Below are positions 36,560 to 46,092 of a DNA stretch of 64,000 bases, piece by piece (within the stretch, counting starts at the first letter, position 1; each line of letters starts with the position of its first letter). Origin of the DNA: an uncultured Alphaproteobacteria bacterium. Lineage in GTDB: Bacteria; Pseudomonadota; Alphaproteobacteria; Rhizobiales; Rhizobiaceae. The DNA lies in assembly GCA_929200315.1 (NCBI GenBank), contig CAKMZB010000003.1, forward strand, positions 97,586 through 161,585, given 5' to 3'. Below the pieces are notes generated by a model that was not told the origin of the DNA, did not search any database, and worked only from the letters and a program-made list of their open reading frames with translations. The position numbers and the translations under genes are program-made.

Positions 36560-37461
36560 CCAGTGAAGCGATCAAAGTGGCACCCGCTAGCGTGTCCAGG
36601 AGAGGCAAGGAGCCCGCGCCGGGCATGGTGGAAAAGCGCGGTGCGTCCATCTGGATCACCCATGCTTTGATGATCTTTGGTGTGCTGATCGTCTTCTTCC
36701 CAATCTGGCTCGCCTTCGTTGCTTCCACAGTGACACAACCGGAAATCGTCTCCCCACCCATGCCGTTGCTGCCGGGCGAGCATTTCTTTGAAAACTACAA
36801 ACGCGCACTCTTTTCCGGCGTAAATGTTCCCGTCACGACCATGCTCTTCAATTCGCTGGTCATGGCGCTTGGCATTACGATCGGGAAGATCACGATCTCG
36901 CTGCTGTCAGCCTTCGCGATTGTCTATTTCCGCTTTCCCGGTCGCAACTTCTTCTTCTGGATGATCTTCATCACGCTAATGTTGCCCGTCGAGGTGCGCA
37001 TCGTGCCAACCTATGAGGTCATCGCCTCTTTCGGGATGCTGAACTCCTATTCGGGTCTCATCTTCCCGCTCATTGCATCGGCCACCGCGACCTTCCTCTT
37101 CCGCCAATTTTTCATGACTGTGCCGGACGAATTGGCAGAAGCCGCGCGGGTGGATGGCGCGAGCCCGATGCGCTTCTTTATCGACATCATTCTGCCGATG
37201 AGCCGCACCAACATTGCCGCGCTTTTCGTCATTCTCTTCATCTATGGCTGGAACCAATATCTGTGGCCGCTGCTCATCACCACCGATCCGGAGATGAACA
37301 CTGTCGTTATGGGCATCAAGCAAATGTTCCCCTCCGGTGACGACACCGCAGACTGGCCGGTCATCATGGCGACCTCGATCCTGGCGATGATCCCGCCAAT
37401 CATCGTGGTGGTCTCCATGCAGAAATTGTTCGTGCGCGGTCTCGTGGACAGCGAAAAGTAA
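36556..37461 (+). CDS. ugpE: glycerol-3-phosphate ABC permease UgpE
   Basis: A 301-residue permease, the partner of UgpA. The EAA loop is [22 protein letters not shown]; the segment [18 protein letters not shown] is the characteristic UgpE stretch. Translation starts from TTG at 36556 within the ugpA stop. An N-terminal polar extension of about 30 residues precedes the first helix. Confidence 0.92.
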   Translation: MTSEAIKVAPASVSRRGKEPAPGMVEKRGASIWITHALMIFGVLIVFFPIWLAFVASTVTQPEIVSPPMPLLPGEHFFENYKRALFSGVNVPVTTMLFNSLVMALGITIGKITISLLSAFAIVYFRFPGRNFFFWMIFITLMLPVEVRIVPTYEVIASFGMLNSYSGLIFPLIASATATFLFRQFFMTVPDELAEAARVDGASPMRFFIDIILPMSRTNIAALFVILFIYGWNQYLWPLLITTDPEMNTVVMGIKQMFPSGDDTADWPVIMATSILAMIPPIIVVVSMQKLFVRGLVDSEK

Positions 37462-37473
37462 GAAGGGCCACCT

Positions 37474-38532
37474 ATGGCAACCGTAGAACTTGTTGATGTG
37501 AAAAAACGCTTTGGCTCCACTGAAGTGATCCACGGCGTCAGCGCCGCCATCAAGAACGGCGAATTCATCGTCATTGTCGGCCCCTCGGGCTGTGGCAAAT
37601 CCACGCTGCTGCGCATGGTGGCGGGGCTAGAAAGCGTGAGCGAAGGCGAAGTGCGCATCGGCGGCGACCGGGTCAACGAGAAGGAACCTATGGAACGCGA
37701 CATCGCCATGGTGTTCCAGAACTACGCGCTCTACCCACACATGTCCGTTCGCCAGAACATGGCCTATGGGCTCAAGATCGCAAAGATGCCGAAGGCAGAA
37801 ATTGAAAGCCGGGTGAACGACGCCGCCGAACTCTTGCAGCTCGAGCCTTACCTCGACCGTCGCCCAAAGCAACTCTCCGGCGGCCAGCGCCAGCGCGTTG
37901 CCATGGGCCGCGCAATCGTGCGCGAACCCGCCGTTTTCCTCTTTGACGAACCACTCTCCAACCTCGACGCCAAGCTGCGTGTACAGATGCGCCTTGAGAT
38001 CAAGGAGCTGCAATCCAAACTCGGTATCACCGCACTCTACGTAACCCACGACCAGGTGGAGGCCATGACCATGGCCGACTGCATGATTGTGATGAATGGC
38101 GGCATCGTGGAGCAGATGGGTACACCGCTGGACGTCTATGAGCGCCCAGAGACGGTCTTCGCCGCTCAGTTTATCGGCAGCCCATCTATGAACATATTGG
38201 AGGCCGATCTGGTAGATGGTGGCGTGAAACTCGCCAATGGCGCAATGATCAAATGCAAGGCTAAAGGTGACAAGCCCGTCACCATCGGCATCCGCCCCGA
38301 ACACCTGGTGCTCGACGCGAAGGGCCCCATTGAACTTGACGTTTCCTTCAGCGAGCCGCTGGGTGCCAACACCCTTCTCCACGGCCGCCTAGCCGGAACC
38401 AGCGAAGCTTTCACAGCAAGTCTCGCCGGAGTGCATTTGGCTGCGCAGGATGAGAAGAATTTCCGCTTTACGGTGAAGCCCGCGAATGTGCACATATTTG
38501 ATCGCAAAAGCGGTCGGCGGGTGGGCAGCTAG
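37474..38532 (+). CDS. ugpC: glycerol-3-phosphate ABC ATPase UgpC
   Basis: A 352-residue CUT1-type ATPase. Walker A is GPSGCGKST, the ABC signature LSGGQRQRV, Walker B VFLFDEP, and the switch histidine is in VTHDQ. A C-terminal TOBE-like domain (about 240-345) follows the nucleotide-binding domain. It closes the ugpBAEC operon, 12 bases after ugpE, and is followed by a terminator. Confidence 0.93.
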   Translation: MATVELVDVKKRFGSTEVIHGVSAAIKNGEFIVIVGPSGCGKSTLLRMVAGLESVSEGEVRIGGDRVNEKEPMERDIAMVFQNYALYPHMSVRQNMAYGLKIAKMPKAEIESRVNDAAELLQLEPYLDRRPKQLSGGQRQRVAMGRAIVREPAVFLFDEPLSNLDAKLRVQMRLEIKELQSKLGITALYVTHDQVEAMTMADCMIVMNGGIVEQMGTPLDVYERPETVFAAQFIGSPSMNILEADLVDGGVKLANGAMIKCKAKGDKPVTIGIRPEHLVLDAKGPIELDVSFSEPLGANTLLHGRLAGTSEAFTASLAGVHLAAQDEKNFRFTVKPANVHIFDRKSGRRVGS

Positions 38533-38553
38533 GCCGCGGAGCGGCCTTGTTTT
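38531..38553 (+). terminator. Rho-independent terminator of ugpBAEC
   Basis: AGGCCGC pairs with GCGGCCT around GGA, followed by TGTTTT. The stem begins within the ugpC stop codon. Confidence 0.8.
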
Positions 38554-38567
38554 GAGAAGAACGCCGT

Positions 38568-40406
38568 CTATTTCGAAAGCCAGGGAATGACCTCGTTCTC
38601 AAACAGTCGCCGCGCCGCGAAGGCTGAAATGTGCTGGCTGTCAACGAAAACGGGTTCTTTGCCGATGGTACCGCGACAAATGCCGTCTGGGCACAGCGCC
38701 TTTTGCGGCCTTATCAGCGTGGCGTTCGGAAAGGCATTTACCACTTTCTCAAGCGCCGCATTGTAGCTGTCCGCATTTGCTGTGCTCAGCGGTTTTTCAC
38801 ACAGTCGTGCATCATAAATGTAGTCTGAAACTGAACCGCACAGGGATTGATGATCGCCTACCTCGTGCAGCTGACCGATGATGAGGGTCTTGCGGGTACG
38901 GTGTTTTTCCAGGAATTCCTGAAGCGCTGCGGCCATCTCATTAAGGGTGCCATAGGCCCGCCAGCGTTGAGCATAAACGATCTTTGCATCGGGCGTTGCA
39001 GCAAGATGCGCTGCAAATAGCATGCGCAAACTGTAACACTTCTCAAGCCATGCCGCCCTCGGCTCAAACGCGCCGGTCAGATCACAGGCAAGAGACGTAA
39101 GCGCCTTTGCCTCGAAGCGATCCGAGACCAGCGCCAACCCTTCGGCCAAATGCTTAGCGTGGGAATCCCCGGCGAGAACGAGGCTGGTTTCACCGGTTTC
39201 AGAAATGACGCAGTCTATCTTGTCGCGGCAGAGCCCATATCCGTCTTCGGCGACGGCATATTGCGAGACTATGCGCCAGGACCACCCATCTCCGCGATTG
39301 ATAGACAGGCCGACCAGAAAGACAACGGCCACAATTGCAGCTGTTACTGCCGAGAAGCGACCAAGCGACAGGCGGTTGCCAGGGGCCGATCGGTGCCTCT
39401 TCTCAACCGCAAAGTAGACGATCACCGCCATGACGAAAGACAGGAAGAGCGCCGGGATCCGGTCGTCCGACAGCAACTCCCCTGTCTGCCGCGCCCGCAT
39501 GAACAGCATTATGATCGGCCAGTGGACGAGGTAGAGCGAATAGGAAATCAGCCCCGTCACAACAAAGGCGCGACTTGCCAACACCTTGCCAATCCATGTC
39601 TCCCCCGAACAGACAATTACGAGGCAGGCGCCGATACAGGGCAAAGCAAGCAACGCTCCGGCGCCCCCCTCCTTCGCCGAGAGTAGCACGCCACTGCCCA
39701 CAACGAGCGCCATGCCGATTGCCGCCGCCAGTTGCTGCAACCAGATCGGCCATCTGTAGCGCAGCGGAAAAAAGACAAGCACGCCGCCAAGGACAAACTC
39801 CCAGATGCGGAAAAACGGCCAGTAAAAGGCGATAGTCGGATCATCCTTGACCACGATGAGATAGGCGGCAAAAGACGCCAATCCGATAAGGCAGGCGCCG
39901 ATCAACAATCCCCGCATTGAAAACAGGCGATAGACGAGCAACGTGATCAATGGCGTAAAAAGGTAATACTGCTCCTCCACCGCCAGCGACCAGGTATGAA
40001 GGAACGTGAACTGGCTGGCCTCTGGCGAAAAGTAGTCAGCCGAAATGCTGAACCGGAAATTGGCGATGCCCAATAGCACCGGATAAACCTCCAGCGCGAG
40101 GCGTTCCATCGCCCCCACTGAATAGATAAAACATGCCGCCAGAAGCGTCAGCACAACCGTTGCGATAAGCGCTGGCGCGAGCCGCCGCACCCTTCGGCCA
40201 TAGAACCGGGCAAAGGAAAAGGTGCCGGCGTCCATCTGCACCAGAAGCAATCGCGTGATGAGATAGCCGGAGATGACGAAGAAAACATCGACCCCGACAA
40301 AACCACCGGGGAACGCTGCATAGCCGGCATGATAGAGCAGCACCAGGATAACAGCGACGGCACGCAATCCATCGACCTCGGGCCGGTAAGACCGTTCCAA
40401 ATCCAT
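38568..40406 (-). CDS. acyltransferase-3 protein with C-terminal SGNH domain (OafA-like)
   Basis: A 612-residue protein that probably O-acetylates a cell-surface glycan. The N-terminal two-thirds is the ten-helix acyltransferase-3 domain with its signatures YRPEVDGLRAVAV (the RxxR-type start), FFVISGYLIT and the RRxRRLxPAL-type cytoplasmic loop (FYGRRVRRLAPAL). The C-terminal periplasmic part is an SGNH esterase fold: GDSH (in VLAGDSHAKH) and the closing DSQHIS with the Asp-His pair. The ATG at 40406 is preferred; the frame is open to 40469. It stands alone between two transport operons, not in the polysaccharide locus. Acceptor unknown. Confidence 0.88.
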   Translation of the reverse strand: MDLERSYRPEVDGLRAVAVILVLLYHAGYAAFPGGFVGVDVFFVISGYLITRLLLVQMDAGTFSFARFYGRRVRRLAPALIATVVLTLLAACFIYSVGAMERLALEVYPVLLGIANFRFSISADYFSPEASQFTFLHTWSLAVEEQYYLFTPLITLLVYRLFSMRGLLIGACLIGLASFAAYLIVVKDDPTIAFYWPFFRIWEFVLGGVLVFFPLRYRWPIWLQQLAAAIGMALVVGSGVLLSAKEGGAGALLALPCIGACLVIVCSGETWIGKVLASRAFVVTGLISYSLYLVHWPIIMLFMRARQTGELLSDDRIPALFLSFVMAVIVYFAVEKRHRSAPGNRLSLGRFSAVTAAIVAVVFLVGLSINRGDGWSWRIVSQYAVAEDGYGLCRDKIDCVISETGETSLVLAGDSHAKHLAEGLALVSDRFEAKALTSLACDLTGAFEPRAAWLEKCYSLRMLFAAHLAATPDAKIVYAQRWRAYGTLNEMAAALQEFLEKHRTRKTLIIGQLHEVGDHQSLCGSVSDYIYDARLCEKPLSTANADSYNAALEKVVNAFPNATLIRPQKALCPDGICRGTIGKEPVFVDSQHISAFAARRLFENEVIPWLSK

Positions 40407-40879
40407 TGATTGCTGCACCAAAGGGCCCCGTGAGCATAGCGCATTTTGCGTAAGACGCTGCCCTGCCATGAAACCAACACCAGCGAAAGGTGGGATGGGA
40501 AAGGATGATCAACATCACCTTTCGTAGCATTCGGTTCGACCGGGTCTATGTGCAATCGCCCATCTGCAGCCCCTCAAGCATATCAGCCCATACCGGCCCC
40601 ATGCGCGCTCTCATCGCAGCACGTGGAACAACTTCCCTTGCACATTGGCGAGATAACGATTGGCGGTCATCTCAATCCCCTCAATGCGCAAACCTCTTAC
40701 GGAAGAACGCATATTGTCAGTGACTTAGAAGGCGTGGAACGGCTCGCGATCGACCCGGCTTCAAATTTGGGGAAGCATATCATGGAAAGCGGCTTTGAGG
40801 TTTAGGACCAACTTGACTGCCTCCGTTCGACCATCAGTCGAGTGCCGAACCACCATATCGGTTACCTCCGCAACAAGGG
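40407..40879. other. intergenic region with a doubtful small ORF
   Basis: About 470 bases without a recognised gene. A plus-strand frame of 85 codons (40548-40805) exists, ending in a TAG, with no clear ribosome site and no motif I know. It may be a decayed gene or chance. Confidence 0.35.
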
Positions 40880-42409
40880 CTAAGACGACGCTAACTTCTT
40901 GGAAGATACGGTGACATCACTGGATCGCCGGGGCCCGGAAAGATAGCGATGTAGTGCACCGCGCACTCCATGCCGCAAGATAGTCTGTAGCCATCCAGCG
41001 AAGGCGTTGGCGAAGGTCGGGTGGTCGGCCAAGTCACCGTAATACTGGCGTTGAGCGAGCCAGTGGTGTGGGTCGTCCCGTGCCAGGAGAGCGGCTTGTT
41101 TGAGTGATGCCCAGTTGGGGTCGTTCGGTTCGACGCCCGTCCCATCCTCGCGGCTACCTTCGCAATAGCGGCACCACAGGGCGGCGGCGAGGGCAAGGCC
41201 TTCCACTGGCGTTCCGGCCTTCAGTCCGTCGCGGATGGAGGGGATAAGAAAGCCCGGCTGACGCGCGGAGCCATCAAAAGCGACCCTCCGGGTTGTGTCC
41301 CTAATTTCCGGGTTAGAAAATCGCGCAGCCACAACGGCAAAATAGTCCATCGGCAACATGCCTGGCACAGCGGCAACATGCGGTGTGACCTCGTCGCGCA
41401 CGACTTTGGCAAGGAAGGCTGCAATCGCAGGATCAGCCATGGCTTCATCAATTGTCGCAAGGCCAAGCAATTCGCCGGGCATAGCGATGATCTGATGGCC
41501 GCCATTGAGGATACGCAGCTTCATAGCTTCAAACTGGTCAACGTTGTCGGTGAAGGTGATGCCGACATTCTCCCAGTGTGGTCGTCCGGCGCAGAAAGTG
41601 TCTTCAATGACCCATTGGCGGAAATTCTCGTGGGTGACAGGGGAGGCGTCTTGAAGGCTGAAAGAACGGGCCATAGCCAGTTCTGCTGGACCTGTCGCCG
41701 GAACGATACAATCCACCATGGAATTGGGGAAGCTGCATTCGGCCTCAATCCATGCAGCCAGATCGCTGTCCATGAGTTGCGCCATTTCTAGCACAGTGCG
41801 CTTCAGGATAGCGCCGTTGCTCTGGAGATTGTCACAGCTCATGCAGGTGAAGGGGCCGATCCGCTTTTTTCGACGCTCACGCAAGGCCGCGATTATGGCG
41901 CCGAACGCTGTTTTCGGCGTTTCAGGTCTAGCGATATCGTGGGTGATATCAGGGTGACTTGCGTCAAATGTGCCGGTCGCTGGATTGATATAATAGCCGC
42001 CCTCGGTGACGGTGAGGGAGACGATGCGGATGTCTGCCTGCGCCATTCTTGCGATAAGGGAGGCATTGTCGTCCTCGACCGGAACAAAATCGATCATTGA
42101 GCCGATCACCTCAGCAGATTTGCCGGATGGGTCGAGTTCGATGAGCGTTGTGAGACAGTCCTGTTCAAGCAGCCGCTCGCGCTGCGCTGCATCTGCAGGT
42201 CGAACGCCAGCGCCGACAATCGCCCAGTCGTGGGAAAGGCCATTATCGAACAGCCTGTGCAAATACCAAGCCTGGTGGGCGCGATGAAAATTACCAAGGC
42301 CGATATGAACTATACCGGCAGAAAGATCCGCGCGGGCGTAGCGCGGCACACGGGATGTCGTGCTGATTACCTTCAGGTTAGTGAGTGAAAGTGGCGTCAA
42401 CTCATCCAT
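40880..42409 (-). CDS. mtlK: mannitol 2-dehydrogenase family polyol dehydrogenase
   Basis: A 509-residue long-chain polyol dehydrogenase that oxidises mannitol or a similar hexitol/pentitol to the 2-ketose with NAD. The NAD-binding start is IVHIGLGNFHRAHQAWYL, the core has LTVTEGGYYINP, TCMSCDNLQSNG and FPNSMVDCIVPATGP, and the catalytic lysine motif is in the LRILNGGHQ region (K before LRILNG). Fructuronate reductase is a relative, but neighbours point to polyol use. It is the last gene of the smo operon and overlaps the SDR gene by 13 bases. Confidence 0.9.
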   Translation of the reverse strand: MDELTPLSLTNLKVISTTSRVPRYARADLSAGIVHIGLGNFHRAHQAWYLHRLFDNGLSHDWAIVGAGVRPADAAQRERLLEQDCLTTLIELDPSGKSAEVIGSMIDFVPVEDDNASLIARMAQADIRIVSLTVTEGGYYINPATGTFDASHPDITHDIARPETPKTAFGAIIAALRERRKKRIGPFTCMSCDNLQSNGAILKRTVLEMAQLMDSDLAAWIEAECSFPNSMVDCIVPATGPAELAMARSFSLQDASPVTHENFRQWVIEDTFCAGRPHWENVGITFTDNVDQFEAMKLRILNGGHQIIAMPGELLGLATIDEAMADPAIAAFLAKVVRDEVTPHVAAVPGMLPMDYFAVVAARFSNPEIRDTTRRVAFDGSARQPGFLIPSIRDGLKAGTPVEGLALAAALWCRYCEGSREDGTGVEPNDPNWASLKQAALLARDDPHHWLAQRQYYGDLADHPTFANAFAGWLQTILRHGVRGALHRYLSGPRRSSDVTVSSKKLASS

Positions 42410-43167
42410 TGCCCGCCATCCACATTGTAGGTCTGGGCGACGATATAGTCGGCTTCTTTGCTTGCCAGAAAAACGGCCATGCCGGTGAGGTCTTCTGCTG
42501 TGCCCATGCGGCCATGGGGGACACCAGCTGCGACCTCTTGCTTTTTCTGTCCCGGTGCCTTGCCTTCGTATTTTGCAAACAGATTATCGACTCCATCCCA
42601 ATGCTCACCATCAACCACACCCGGAGAGATCGCGTTGACATTGATGCCGTGTTTAATGAGGTCGAGGCCCGCCGATTGGGTGAGGCTGATGATGGCAGCC
42701 TTCGTCGCGCAATAGGCGCTGACGAGCGGCTCGCCCCGCCGCCCCGCCTGGCTGGCCATGTTGATGATTCTGCCGCCCTTGCCCGCGGCAATCATTTCGC
42801 GCGCAACCGCCTGCAGAGTGAAGAAGGTGCCGCCGACATTGATTGCGAAAACACGGTCAAATTCCGCCCGTTCAACATCTACTACCGGCGCGGCGGTGAA
42901 GATCGCAGCGTTGTTGATGAGGATATCAATCCCGCCGAAGGCTTCTTTTGTCTGCCCAACGGCGTTTTTGATGCTGCCCTCATCCGTGACGTCCATCTCG
43001 ATGGCAATGGCCTTGTCGCCAAGGCTTTCGGCTTCCTTGCGGGCCCGGGAAATGTCGATATCAGCAAGGGCGACCTTTGCACCTTCGCGTAGATAGGCCT
43101 GTGCAAAGGCAAGACCGATGCCCCGTGCCGCGCCGGTAATCAGAGCTGTTTGCCCCGCCAGTCGCAT
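42397..43167 (-). CDS. smoS: sorbitol dehydrogenase-like SDR (SmoS type)
   Basis: A 256-residue short-chain dehydrogenase. The cofactor motif is TGAARGIG, Asp37-type acid follows in ALADIDISRA (NAD preference), NNAA is present, and the catalytic Ser-Tyr-Lys lies in NMASQAG...SAYCATK. Relatives oxidise sorbitol to fructose or galactitol to tagatose. The start shares one base with the ATPase stop (TGATG). Substrate by context with the polyol importer. Confidence 0.85.
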   Translation of the reverse strand: MRLAGQTALITGAARGIGLAFAQAYLREGAKVALADIDISRARKEAESLGDKAIAIEMDVTDEGSIKNAVGQTKEAFGGIDILINNAAIFTAAPVVDVERAEFDRVFAINVGGTFFTLQAVAREMIAAGKGGRIINMASQAGRRGEPLVSAYCATKAAIISLTQSAGLDLIKHGINVNAISPGVVDGEHWDGVDNLFAKYEGKAPGQKKQEVAAGVPHGRMGTAEDLTGMAVFLASKEADYIVAQTYNVDGGQWMS

Positions 43168-44171
43168 CAGTTCACTCTCAGGCCTTCAGCGTTGAACTTG
43201 TGGATTTGATCGGTGCGCGGTGTGAGCCCGATCGGATCGCCATGACGCAGGCTTACGTCACCCGGCGCGCGCACCGTCAGCGTTTCTGCAAGGCCGGTAT
43301 CATGGACATGGAAGAACGTGTCGGAACCGAGATGCTCGGCCACACCGACTTTGCCATTCCAGACGCCTTTCTTGTTGGTGACGTCGATATGTTCCGGACG
43401 GATGCCGATGGTTGCTGTGTTGTGTTTTTTGGCCTCTGTACCCTCGATGAAGTTCATCTTGGGCGAGCCAATGAACCCGGCAACGAAAAGGTTGCGCGGT
43501 GTACGATAGAGCTCCAGGGGCGAGCCCACCTGCTCGACATAGCCGGCGCGCAGGACGACGATCTTGTCGGCCATAGTCATGGCTTCCACCTGATCGTGGG
43601 TGACGTAGATCATGGTTGTCTGCAGGCGGTTGTGAAGTCCGCTAATCTCCAGCCGCATCCCAACACGCAAGGCTGCGTCGAGGTTGGAGAGCGGTTCGTC
43701 AAAGAGGAAGGCTTCCGGCTCCCGCACAATCGCACGGCCGATCGCAACGCGCTGGCGCTGACCGCCGGAAAGCTGCCCTGGCTTGCGTTCGAGATAATCG
43801 GTGAGGTTTAGCGCTGTCGCAGCCTGTTCGATACGCTGTTCCTGCTCATCCTGCGGAACGCCGGCCATGCGCATGGGAAAGGCAATGTTTTTGCGCACGC
43901 TCATATGCGGATAAAGCGCGTAGGACTGGAACACCATGGCAAGCCCGCGTTTGGCGGGCGGCACGGAGGTTGCATCGTTTCCGTCGACCAGGATCTTGCC
44001 TGACGTTGTGTCTTCCAATCCGGCGATGAGGCGCAGAAGGGTCGACTTGCCGCAGCCGGATGGTCCGACAAAGACGGTAAATTCCCCGTCCTCAATGGTG
44101 AGGTCCAGCGGCGGAATGACTTCGACATTCCCGAAGGTCTTGGTGACCTGTTGAAGAGTGATCTGTCCCAT
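43167..44171 (-). CDS. smoK: polyol ABC transporter ATPase
   Basis: A 334-residue CUT1 ATPase. Walker [10 protein letters not shown], signature LSGGQRQRV, Walker B AFLFDEP and VTHDQ are intact; a TOBE region with GIRPEHIDV follows. It is close in sequence to UgpC in this window but is a distinct gene. It sits between the permease SmoG gene and the SDR, all on the minus strand. Confidence 0.9.
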   Translation of the reverse strand: MGQITLQQVTKTFGNVEVIPPLDLTIEDGEFTVFVGPSGCGKSTLLRLIAGLEDTTSGKILVDGNDATSVPPAKRGLAMVFQSYALYPHMSVRKNIAFPMRMAGVPQDEQEQRIEQAATALNLTDYLERKPGQLSGGQRQRVAIGRAIVREPEAFLFDEPLSNLDAALRVGMRLEISGLHNRLQTTMIYVTHDQVEAMTMADKIVVLRAGYVEQVGSPLELYRTPRNLFVAGFIGSPKMNFIEGTEAKKHNTATIGIRPEHIDVTNKKGVWNGKVGVAEHLGSDTFFHVHDTGLAETLTVRAPGDVSLRHGDPIGLTPRTDQIHKFNAEGLRVN

Positions 44172-44180
44172 GTCGGTTTC

Positions 44181-45011
44181 CTATTTGACCGCGCCGAAGG
44201 TGAGGCCGCGCACGAGTTGCTTCTGGCTGAACCAGCCAAGGATTAGGATTGGCAGAATGGCCATGGTCGAAGCAGCCGAGAGTTTGGCGTAGAAGAGGCC
44301 TTCGGGGCTTGAATAGCTGGCGATGAAGGCCGTCAGTGGCGCCGCCTTTGCGGCGGTGAGGTTCAGTGTCCAGAACGCTTCGTTCCAGGCCAGAATGAAG
44401 TTCAGCAGCAGCGTGGACGCGATGCCGGGTATGGCCATGGGCGTAAGAACGTAGAGAATTTCTGACGACAGAGAGGCCCCGTCCATCCGCGCCGCTTCAA
44501 GGATCTCGCCGGGAATCTCTCGAAAATACGTGTAGAGCATCCACACGATGATCGGCAGATTGATTAGCATCAGCACGACGGTGAGGCCCAAGACGCTGTC
44601 GAGCAAGCCGAACTGAATAAAGATCAGATAGATTGGGTACAGCACGCCCACCGCGGGCAGCATCTTGGTAGAGAGCATCCAGAGCAGGATGTCCTTTGTG
44701 CGCTTGGATGGCACGAAGGCCATGGACCAAGCCGCTGGAATGGCAATGATGATGCCGAGCACAGTGGAGCCGCCCGCGATCATGATCGAGTTCCAAAGGA
44801 AGCGGCCATAGTTGGAGCGCTCTTGGACGACGGCGTAGTTTTCCAGTGTCCAGTCAAAGAACAGGAAGAGAGGCGGATCATTGATCGCCTGCGCTTCCGT
44901 CTTGAAGCTGGTCAGGATCGTCCAGAGGATTGGGAAAAAAATCAGCAGACCGATCGCCCAAGCGGCGGCGGTGTTTATGATCTTGCGGTTGTTTGTCACG
45001 TCGCGTGCCAT
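44181..45011 (-). CDS. smoG: polyol ABC permease SmoG
   Basis: A 276-residue permease with six helices and the EAA loop EAARMDGASLSSEILYVLTPMA. AAGGGAGACG precedes the ATG. The NLTAAKAAPLTAFIASYSSPEG stretch before the last helix is typical of the SmoG/MtlG group of sorbitol/mannitol importers. Confidence 0.88.
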   Translation of the reverse strand: MARDVTNNRKIINTAAAWAIGLLIFFPILWTILTSFKTEAQAINDPPLFLFFDWTLENYAVVQERSNYGRFLWNSIMIAGGSTVLGIIIAIPAAWSMAFVPSKRTKDILLWMLSTKMLPAVGVLYPIYLIFIQFGLLDSVLGLTVVLMLINLPIIVWMLYTYFREIPGEILEAARMDGASLSSEILYVLTPMAIPGIASTLLLNFILAWNEAFWTLNLTAAKAAPLTAFIASYSSPEGLFYAKLSAASTMAILPILILGWFSQKQLVRGLTFGAVK

Positions 45012-45023
45012 ATCCGTCTCCCT

Positions 45024-45890
45024 TCAAGCGTCCAGGTTCTTGCCGACGATCCGCATCAGGAAGATCGCGACGATGTTGGCTAGAATGATGGCGTAGATGC
45101 CACCAGCAGAGCCAAGGCCGACATTCTGACTTTCCAGCACCCGCTGGAAGATCAGATAGGAGAGCGTTTTGGTGCCGAAGGCTCCACCGGTGGTAACGAA
45201 AATTTCTGCGAAAATCGAAAGCAGGAAAATGGTCTGGATCAGCACGACAATTGTGATCGCTCGGGCCAAATGCGGCAGGATAATATAGAAGAAGCGCTGC
45301 AGTGGCTTCGCCCCATCCATCTCCGACGCCTCAATCTGTTCTCCGTCGAGGGACTGCACAGCGGTCAACAGAATGAGCGTTGCGAAAGGCAGCCACTGCC
45401 AGCTCACGATCAAGATGATCGACTGAATTGAAGCCTGCGACAGCCATTCGATGGGCGTTGCACCAAAGAACTTCCACAGATGCGCGAACAAACCGTTCAC
45501 CGGGTCCATGAAGATGTTCTTCCACACCAGGGCGGAGACCGTTGGCATGACGAAGAAAGGCGCGATGACCAGAATACGCACAATGCCCTGACCCCACATG
45601 GGCTGATCAAGCAGCAGCGCCAGCAGAATGCCGAGCACAACGGTGATGATGAGTACGCCGCCAACAATGACGAGGGTTGTTTGTACGCTGGGCCAGAACG
45701 CGCTGGAACTGACGAAACGGACATAATTGTCAAAGCCCACCCAGCCGAGGTCACCACCGCGCAGGGGCAGGTATTTCCGGAAAGAGAACCAGAGCGTCAT
45801 GATGAGCGGCACCAGCATCCAGCCCAGAAGCAAGACGACGGCGGGGGCCAACATGAACCGCGCTGCGATTCTGGAATGAGTCGTTGCCAT
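45024..45890 (-). CDS. smoF: polyol ABC permease SmoF
   Basis: A 288-residue permease, partner of SmoG, with six helices and the EAA-type loop EASEMDGAKPLQRFFYIILPHL. I use the ATG at 45890 because GGGAGGGAA precedes it; the frame extends to 45953 without another good site. It follows the binding-protein gene by about 200 bases that include a stable hairpin. Confidence 0.88.
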   Translation of the reverse strand: MATTHSRIAARFMLAPAVVLLLGWMLVPLIMTLWFSFRKYLPLRGGDLGWVGFDNYVRFVSSSAFWPSVQTTLVIVGGVLIITVVLGILLALLLDQPMWGQGIVRILVIAPFFVMPTVSALVWKNIFMDPVNGLFAHLWKFFGATPIEWLSQASIQSIILIVSWQWLPFATLILLTAVQSLDGEQIEASEMDGAKPLQRFFYIILPHLARAITIVVLIQTIFLLSIFAEIFVTTGGAFGTKTLSYLIFQRVLESQNVGLGSAGGIYAIILANIVAIFLMRIVGKNLDA

Positions 45891-46050
45891 GGTTCCCTCC
45901 CTTGAAGATTCGCCAGCACCATCTTCCATGGTACGTGCGAACTGTTGAGACATGGTCTGCTCAACACTCGAAAAGCGACCGTCACACTTTGCGCGACGGT
46001 GGGTCCAGAGTGGTCAGAAGACCGGCACGTTTATCGTTCTTGGGAAATGA

Positions 46051-46074
46051 GGGGCCGCCCCGAAGGGCGACCCC
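46051..46074 (-). terminator. stem-loop between the polyol-binding-protein gene and smoF
   Basis: On the minus strand GGGGTCGCCC pairs with GGGCGGCCCC (ten pairs, one wobble) around the stable TTCG tetraloop, 18 bases after the stop. There is no T run, so it is more likely an RNA-stabilising hairpin than a full terminator. Confidence 0.6.
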
Positions 46075-46092
46075 ATTGGCCACGGGAGGGGC

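Noticed and set aside
37627..38382. 250-codon minus-strand frame opposite ugpC
   Set aside because: It lies wholly inside the firmly identified ATPase gene and is rich in His and Gly as expected of an antisense frame.
40548..40805. 85-codon ORF as a confident gene
   Set aside because: No ribosome site, no recognised motif and no supporting neighbour; listed only within the intergenic region.
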